Assembly (NCBI GenBank): GCA_902612125.1
Contig: CACMBV010000007.1
Coordinates: forward strand, 28,734 to 92,733
DNA: 64,000 nucleotides
Direction: 5' to 3'
From: an uncultured Verrucomicrobiota bacterium
GTDB lineage: Bacteria > Verrucomicrobiota > Verrucomicrobiia > Opitutales > Seribacteraceae
Below the pieces are notes generated by a model that did not search any database, was not told the origin of the DNA, and saw only the letters and a program-made list of their open reading frames with translations. The position numbers and the translations under genes are program-made. Positions within the stretch are counted from its first letter, which is position 1. Each line of letters starts with the position of its first letter. Below are positions 53,401 to 62,400 of this stretch, piece by piece.

Positions 53401-56400
53401 CTTACCTAATTGATCCTTGGCACCCGCGTACATGTTTTCATCCAGTTTCCAATAGCCCTTGAGAGCTTCTTTTCGGGTCACCAGAATTCGAGCCACGGAT
53501 TCATCTTCGACTTCATAATTAATCGGGAGTTGAGTGAGACTTCCATCCATTCCTTGCGATTGGCCCGTCAGAACAAGATATGGCAGGGTAGCTTGGATGT
53601 TGGTAAGGTTTTGATCGAAACTGATTTTCTGCTCGAGCTTGTCGGAAACCCGAAGGGTTCCTTGTTGGTAAGAATAAAAATATTTTGGTGACAAGTCAGC
53701 AGTCACATTCAGGTCATAAATACCAACCGGGGTAGGGTGGGTAAGATTTCCGTCAAGAACAGGTGCGTTAACCGTTATATTGAAGTCATTAAAAGAATCG
53801 TTTCCGGCCAAGCCAATCAGTTGAACAGTGAAGGGCGGATTGACTTGGTCGGGCTTCCTGAATTGGTCGTTTGGCCTAATTATAAGCTCCTTTGGCATAA
53901 TCTGATAGTTAATAAGCAGAGATTGTGCAGGTAACCAATTTTGATCACCTCCCTGAGAAGCAAGCAACCGAACAAAACCCGGTTTTTTAATAGTAAGCGT
54001 AGTCTGATTGAGGTCGACGGATTGATTTCCCTCGAGAATTTGGATTGAAACCGGTAACCCAGATGTCGCGCTTACATTTAGATCAAGCGGTGGATCTCCG
54101 TAGGTTAGAAGATCACCTTGGTTACTAGATATGATACTCTGTCTGCCTTTTAGTACCGTTAGCTTGGGATCATTAAAAGCCTTAACATCAGTACCTGATT
54201 GATTGGACGCTGTGACCGTAATGACGAATTCACCAGTTTGGTTTGCCTCTCCAAAAATCAACCCCCTCTTGTTATCTACCTTATATCCTTGCGGAAGACC
54301 AGTTGCATTGAAATCCGTCGGTCCTTTGAGCGTTTCAATCTGGTAGCTGAATTGCTCGCCAAAGTAAGCAATAAGTGGAGGGTCAATGAAATTAAATACT
54401 TGGTTTCGTTGGGCAGCCGTAAGGTGTTGGTCGAAGATTCGCAAGTCATCAATCAATCCCTCAAAGGGTCCATTGGAAGAGATTTTTCGTCCGCCAAGGT
54501 TAAGAGTGGTATCACCGGTTAGGTTTCCAGAGGCATTAACGGGAGTAACCACCTTTTCATTATTTCGGTAAAGGAAAAGCTTATTACCATCCCATGTGAA
54601 AATTAAATGGATCCACTGATCGGAAGGGACTAAGAAAGGCTCCGTAAACTTCAACTGTGACCCAATGTTAGCATAGGCTGTCATGAATCCATCAGATATT
54701 TGGATTGAAAATTGCCCGCTCGATAAAACCTCTGCACTTGTATCACTTGTCTTCAGCCAGAAGCAAAGACTGAAAGGACCGCGAATATCAAAGGAACCAT
54801 TATTATTTGTTAGCTTTACCGTTTGATTTCCATCGAAACGAAGGGATGTCCCGTTCCTGCCTACTTCAGAATACTGAAAAAGATTTGGAGTAGAAGTAAG
54901 ATTGTCGTCAAAAACGCCGTGGTTATTTTTTCCCGAGTCATCCCTAACCTGAGTTCCGTTCAATTCATTGAAAGTCCAGTATACAACGGGATTTTTGGGC
55001 GGAAGAATGACTGGTACATTATCGAAAGATGGAGGAAATTTACTGTAAGGATGAACGCCAAAATCTCCATCACCATTGCCGTACAGGGCAATCACTTCGG
55101 TGGCCGACAACGTTCGGTCATAAACCCGAAAATCATCAAGTTTTGAACTAAAGGAAGCTCCACCTCCCATAAAGTTTCCAATGGAACTCACTTTCTGCGT
55201 AACTGATTGTGATAATTGATCAACCAACGAGCCATCAATAAAAAATTTAGTTTTTCCAATTTCGGAAGTAACCGCCATATGATGCCAACCGTTAAGGGAA
55301 TTTATATTATAGCTCGTTCTCCTTTCCACATTTCCAGATGCATCGAAGAGACCAATATGAAGTTGCGGGGAACTAAAGGAAGAATGCATGATGTAGGATG
55401 CACCCGCAGAATGAGCAAGTGGATAACGCATTTCTTGAATATCTTCAGCTGGGGCCCAAAACCAGGTTGAAATCGTCCACGGCATAGAGGGCACCTCAAG
55501 TTCATTTTGCAGAAGATCCAGACGAGCATTGTGCTGAAAGTCTCCTTGCTTGTAAAACTCAACTCCTGATCCAAATTTTCCCTGAACATTCAATTCCGCG
55601 TTAATCACACTGGCGTGCCGCATTTCAATTGAATAATCCTGCACGATGGAACCGTCAGTTTCACTAAATGGATAGTAGAGCCTCAAGCCCCTGGTGATCT
55701 GAAATCCAGTCTGAGCCAGATCGGCTACCACTCCCCACTTGTGGGCAAGGTATCCCTCCACCATTTCCTGCTCTGATTTCTGAAGGGCCCGATCAAAAAC
55801 CATAATCTCGGCAATTTCACCAATCAGCATGCCATACCCAGTTCGGGGATCAAACCCCAGGCTAACCTGTTGTAAGGTATTATTTTCGCTTTTGTAGGCA
55901 CCAAAAGCGTTTCCAGTTTTCGTGTCAAGGCTCCAACCAGTAAGTCCATCGGTAGCCCCAATTCCTACTCCACTGCCTTTTGAAACCATGAAAACATGAA
56001 TGTTTCCATAAACAACACCTAGAGAACCTACATTGTAAGCATCCCCAGATTCAAAACGAACTGCTGGAAGCCCGTTAAAAACATTTCGGGCATAGTTTGG
56101 AGTTTTCTGAGCAACTGACTGTTTTGCATGCTTTTCACTTGATGATTTATCAATCCAAATTGGTAGGGGGACACCTTCCGCGTACGCAGCATCGGAATAT
56201 CCATCCCCGTCGATATCCTGGGCATCCAACCACAAAACCATCCCATCCATTGTGTGACGGGTAAAAGTTGTGTCCATGGCCATAAAGGATTCAGTATTTG
56301 GTGCCCACTGCTCACCTCCAAGATTCTCAGCATGTCCGCGGAAGAAATATTGTTTATCCTGGATTAAGTTATCCACCTTACCAAGGAAATTGCCTAGTCC

Positions 56401-59400
56401 GACCTTACCAGTCCCATTTACTTCATAGACATAGTCCCATTTTGTGTCGTCACTAGGATCAACGGCCGTGGAATTTGTCTCGATCTGCTCATCCCCCCAG
56501 AATATCTTAACTCTTGGACGATCTCCACCGGTCGAAACCTTTTGGGAAAAAGCACCTTCGCCGCCAAATGGATTGATGGTAAAGTAGGGGTGGGAGGCAG
56601 GCAGCAATTCATTATTCATTTGCCATTTGTGTGCAACAAAGCCTTCCAGTTGAGATAGTTCCACCTCATTCAATTCGCGGTTGTAAATCATTAACTCCGC
56701 AATTTCGCAAGCCGACCTCTCAGAGTTGGTGGCATATCCACCCAACTGCAAAACTCCGGGAGCAAAATTCGTGTTGTCTGAACCACGGGAACCCGAGATC
56801 AGAATTTCACCATCTCTCCTGAAGGTAGCTTGTGGGTCTCCTCCCATCGCTTCTATCTTGCCCACGTGTAAATGCCAGTCAGTATCAAGGGGTCCCGCAG
56901 TGGATATCCAGCCTTGTGCAAACCAACGCCCGGTCAAAGCTCCATGAAATCCAAAACGGAAATCCCGAGTCCGTGATGAGATTACCCGATTATTGGCAGA
57001 TCCCGTATACCGTGCTAGGCTTAGAATGGTAAAACCTGTGGAGGTAAGATGATCAAAATCATGGGAGGTCCAGAGCATATCATTCCCATCAAAATTTATA
57101 ACTGGTTTACCCTTTATCCCGCTTAAAAGAACTCGGGGATCACCGGAAACATTCTCAAAGGCTCGACCGCTTCCGGAAATGTCGGATAATTTTGTAACAA
57201 CCTGTCCATTAGAATATTCTCCAGCCAAATCATAAGTAGAATACCAGCCTTCCAAAGTCTCAAAGGTGTTCCGCTTGAACGCTGTGTCACTCGCAGAACT
57301 GACCGTTTTGATCTCTCCACCAATTGACTGTACCTCTACTCTCATGGTGGCTTGATTGGGCATAACATCAATGGCACTTTGAGTCATGATCAATGGTTTC
57401 TTAATGGCAAGGAAGTCCAAGAAACCATTGTTAAGAAAATCCCCGGTGTAAATCTTGGCCACTTCGCCTGCATCAAGCCCCCGATCATAAATACGCAGCT
57501 CATCAAAATATCCCTTGAAGCTTCCGTAACCGGGGAAACTTGAAGAGCCAGTCAAAGCGCCAAGGGATGGCTCCTCCAAATGAAGAGCAACCGTACCGGT
57601 TGGATGAATAACCGGATCGTTTTTCTGATTCCCATCCAAGTAGATTTTTAATGTTTTGGGGGAATCTCCAAAAGTAACCGCCAAATGATGCCAATTATCA
57701 TCACGAACGGTTACATCACTTTGGACCGTGCTTATGCTTCCACCCTCAGCAATTCTCGCCTTCACCAAACCATTTTCATCCAAGACAATGGTCAGACCGG
57801 AGGAATCCGTACCTTCATCATAAATAATCTGGCTTTTACTGGCTGCCTGAGGCGAACCAGTGAGGTCATCATTGAAAACAGAAAGGATTTCAGCATCACT
57901 CAAACTCGAAGAATAAAATCTTAAGTCATCAATTTTTCCATTAAAGAAATCTGACCAAATTATCTTGTTCCCGCCAATATTCCATGCAATCGAAGACGCA
58001 AGATCGAGTTGTCCACCATTGTTCAAGGGCACTTCGTCCCTCTTCTGCCCGTCCAAAAATAGGCTCAGCTTCGAAGAATTAAAATCTGCCCTGATTGCTA
58101 AATGAGCCCAGTTTCCAACAGTAAGACTTTGTTTCGTACTTACATTTACGCTACTTAAGGAGTCCGCATGGGAATAGACCATGTTATTATTTCCATCCAA
58201 AAATAGGCGAAGGGGTCCACGGTTAAGTATGGTTTTTTCATTTTCTGTTAAAAACAGGGTGGGGTAGTCCGAAGGCTTAATCAGGGTTAAGCTGGTAGGT
58301 CCTCCTCCAGGAGTTGAAAAGTAAGCCTCCTGTTGTGACCCGCCTCCGCCTTGTCCGTGAGCAATGGCTATTCGATAATGTCCCGCAACTAAATTTATGG
58401 AAGTTGATTGGGTTCCGCAGCAATTGGGCTGGTAGAATAATTGCTCGCTGCCTAGATCACCATCAACTTCAAAAATTCCGTCTTGGTCCAAGTCAAGCCA
58501 GATTGTCCCACGATCATCATTACCGCGGATTTCCCATTGATAAGAACCCGTACTGGGGGCGTAAAAAACGCCGTTAAACAAACTCAGGTAGTTATTATTC
58601 CGATTAATTCCAATGCCTGCATTTCGGTAGTCAGCATTGTTGTTAAAGTCCAACCCTCTTCCACTTGGACCATTAGTTAAGTAACTCGACCCACTGGGTG
58701 TCAAAGCTAACATGCTCTCTATGTTGGTATAATATGTATCGTCAATGCCACGCAAGAAACCGTGAGCATGCAAACGCCCTTCCGTGTATTTTGCAGAATT
58801 GCTGACTTCTGGCATGATCCAGAGCGAGATCGTATGGGATGCTTGGTTAAGGGTACTCATGGTACCAGTTGAGGGAATGCTTACTCGGTCATTTAGACCA
58901 TCAAGTTGTACAGCCTGACCATATTGCCCAGCCTGCAAGGAGGAACCGTCCAGTAAGGTCCCCTTGTTTTCATTGGGTGAAAGATCATTCGTTGAAGAAC
59001 CAGATTGAGTATCAAACGGGTAATACCCTACAAGACTTTGATCATTAACGATTCTCGGACCAGTGTAGAATTCACGATCTGGCTTCAGCCAAAGGCTAAT
59101 GGTCCTGCCATCAAATGACTCTTCCAAATAATCAGTGCCATTAGCATCAAGGTGAACCCGGTTTGTAGAACCGTCCAAGTAAATCGCTTTGGAACGGTAT
59201 CCGCTGGGTCGAGTCATGTTAAGATCATTACCTTCCATTTTTGCTTCTCGAAAGGGCGCCAGACCGTCGTGAATTGCCGATCCGTTAGTCTCATCCATTC
59301 GCCAATATCCCAGCAAATCTGTGCTAACTTCGGGATCGCCGCTTGACCAGTCAGTTCCATCTAGGCTCTGAGCAAAGGCCCTGAAGTAATACCTAGACCC

Positions 59401-62400
59401 AGGAACAAGGCCAGAAATGGTCGCATTAAATTCTCCTATTGGCAATGCGGCGCCTCCTTGGACGGCAACAAAAGAATTGTTCCAGTCAGCCTGATTAAAA
59501 CCTTGATCCTCCAATCCGTAATATATGCGGACATTAGGGTTGGTTATGTCCTTACTCAGCAACTGCCCCACCACGGTAACGCTTGCGTTGGCTTCGGCCA
59601 CCACACTGGATAGTTCAACAACTGGGGGTTGAGCGGTGGCAGAGGTTTTGAAGACCATGGTACCATTCAGAAAGACACTCATAACCTCGTTACTGCTTAA
59701 TCCTCTTTCATAAAGTCGAATTTCATCAATAATACCGGCGAAGTTATTGCCATTCTGATTTGTTCCAATCATCAGGTCCATCTCATCTCCAGTGGAAATG
59801 TTTGGATTTCCGGACAAGGAAACAGTTTGAGCGAGACCATCAATGTAGAGAACCGCATCACTCAGTTTTACGGCAGCACTAGGAAATACCATTGATATAT
59901 GATGCCAGTTATTATCATTAATTGTCTGCGCCGTTTCCAAGCTCCCTCCCCCCACATTTAAGGCAAATTTCCCGTTGACGATTTCGGCTTCCCAAAGCCG
60001 TCCATTACCACCTGAACCCCAGTGTAGGATTGATCCCGCCGCATCACTAGACTTAATCCACATAGTTAAAGTTCTTGGCTTATCAAGAGCAATCCCTTTA
60101 AATCCCTTCGCAACAACATGCTCCCCGGCACCGCCAAATTTCAGCCCATTGCCATTTTTTCCGAATACTCGATCTGATTCGGACAAACCGACAAAAGTAG
60201 CTTTGCGGCTGCTAACCTGATCCAATGAAAATGCATTCTTATTTTCATTAAAATTCCACCAGGCGAGCATGCCATCTTCAACCGTCAAACTCCACGCCTC
60301 GCTTGAAACGGAATTACCCGCAAGCCAGCGATAGAAGTAAGTTTTATTTCTGTCCAGACCACTTACGAAACGAGAAACCAGGCCATCAGAAAAGTTTCCA
60401 TCCAAATTTATTCGATGATCCCAAAGATTTGGATCCGTAGCACTGGTATTTGTATTTTTCCCACCATCAGTTTCTCCCCAAAAAAGCGATAGGCTTACCG
60501 GTTCTCCACCATCCGACATGATTTGAACGGACATTTTGGCGGAACTAGAAGTTACCGCTTTTGGTGATATTGAAGAACTGAGAGGCTTTGTTTTGCTGAC
60601 AATGAGTTTTAAACTTGTTCGGCCTGCACCCGCCATATTGAAAGCCGAAACATTCAAGTCAAAAACACCAACCCGGGATGGTACCCCAACTACCTCGCCT
60701 TTATCAGAATCAACCTTCAATCCATCCGGCAGTCCGGAAATGGAAAACTCAGTTGGATCACCCGTTGCAAATAAATTGAACTGATGCTCTATAACTTCTT
60801 CTCTGATATCTTTACCTGCGAAGATTTGCTGGATTTCATTTCCACCCAGTGCGGAATCGTAAATTCGTAAATCATCGAGGCTCCCTTGGAAATAAGCATT
60901 TGAGTCGTTCCTCCATCTTCCGAACTGAAAAGTTGCGGCATTTCCCGTGCTTATTTCACCCCGCGTCCAATTTGCTATCAAATTTCCATCCATGTACATG
61001 ATAACTTCTGATCCATTAAATAAGTGGGCGAAATGAGTCCAACGATTGCGGAGGTCATTGTCATGGTAAACACGAGGGTCCCAACACCTGTGCTGCGACA
61101 ACAATTGAGTATAGCCACCATCTTTAATGTTTCGTATTCCCCAGTATCGATTTTCTCCTGACGGGCAGCTGAGTTCACCATATCCGTAAAATCCCGGCTG
61201 ACTGCCTGGATTACCGTCTTCAACATATGCCCAAAAACTTATTGTCCTCGACTTTTTACCATCGATTCCAAGAACACTTCCGGTAGCTTGGGTCGAGACA
61301 AAACCGGTCGTCCCGTCAAAACGGATGGCCTTTCCAATATGTCCATCCTGCCAACTTGCACCACCAACCAGGGAACCAATACTTTTTCCTGCGACATCTT
61401 GAGTGATTACACCCGAACCTTCATCCATAGGCCAATACGCGACTAAATTTCCGGGGCGCGTGGTCACGGTTGTCCTGAATTGAACTTGGTTGGGCGTTCG
61501 GTAGGAAAGATGAATCTTCTCGGGAAGGATCAATTCTGGCGGTTTTATCTCCTTAAAGCTTCCGTCGCCAACCGAAATCACTCCTTTTTGAATGGTCCCA
61601 CTGGCCGCCATAGTGACTCTACCTCCACCAGCCCCCCGATTTCCACCCTCAACACTGATTAAACCTCGATTATCGATGTTTTTCCCAACCAGACGAATGG
61701 CTCCACCCGAGCCCCCTCCACCATGATCATAAATTCCGTCCGCTCGGCCATTCCCACCCTTAGCACTGATAAAAACTCCCTCTCCGATGACTAAATCTCC
61801 TTCTGCATGGATTGCCAATCCACCACCACCGGCACCCGAGCCCTGGTATAAACGACCGCTGGATCCACTGCTTCCCGGGAGTAATTCGGTAATTTGTTCA
61901 TTCCCATATTCGTAGTTAGCCCCAATTCCCCAATTACCAGCGGTTGCCGGACCACCCGGACCAAAACCAGTCAACTTCTCCGAACTTCTTCCTCTCCATG
62001 GATTCAAAACAGGACGTCCACCATAGCCAGTTGTGGTGTCAGCATTGCCACCATCCAGAATCAAGTCAGCACCCACATACACATTTCCTCCTGCGACCGT
62101 TTTGATCACGAGTGGCTTATCTCCACGAAGAATGACTTCGCTCGCTCCCTTTATGTCAACCTCTCCAAAATTAAAGGTGCAGATTTGGTAGGGCCACGCC
62201 TGTCCAACATCATCAACATAATTGTGCTCCGTAATAACGCCCAAACCGTGAGCACCTCCCTCCACTGAAAAATAACCAGTCTTAGTATCAAAAACAACCT
62301 TCTGATCCCTGACCGAAAGAACCGTATTCAAATGAGCACCTCCCACAAAAATTGATCCTTCATTCGAAAGCCATTCCCCGGAGGTGTCAATTTCACCGAC

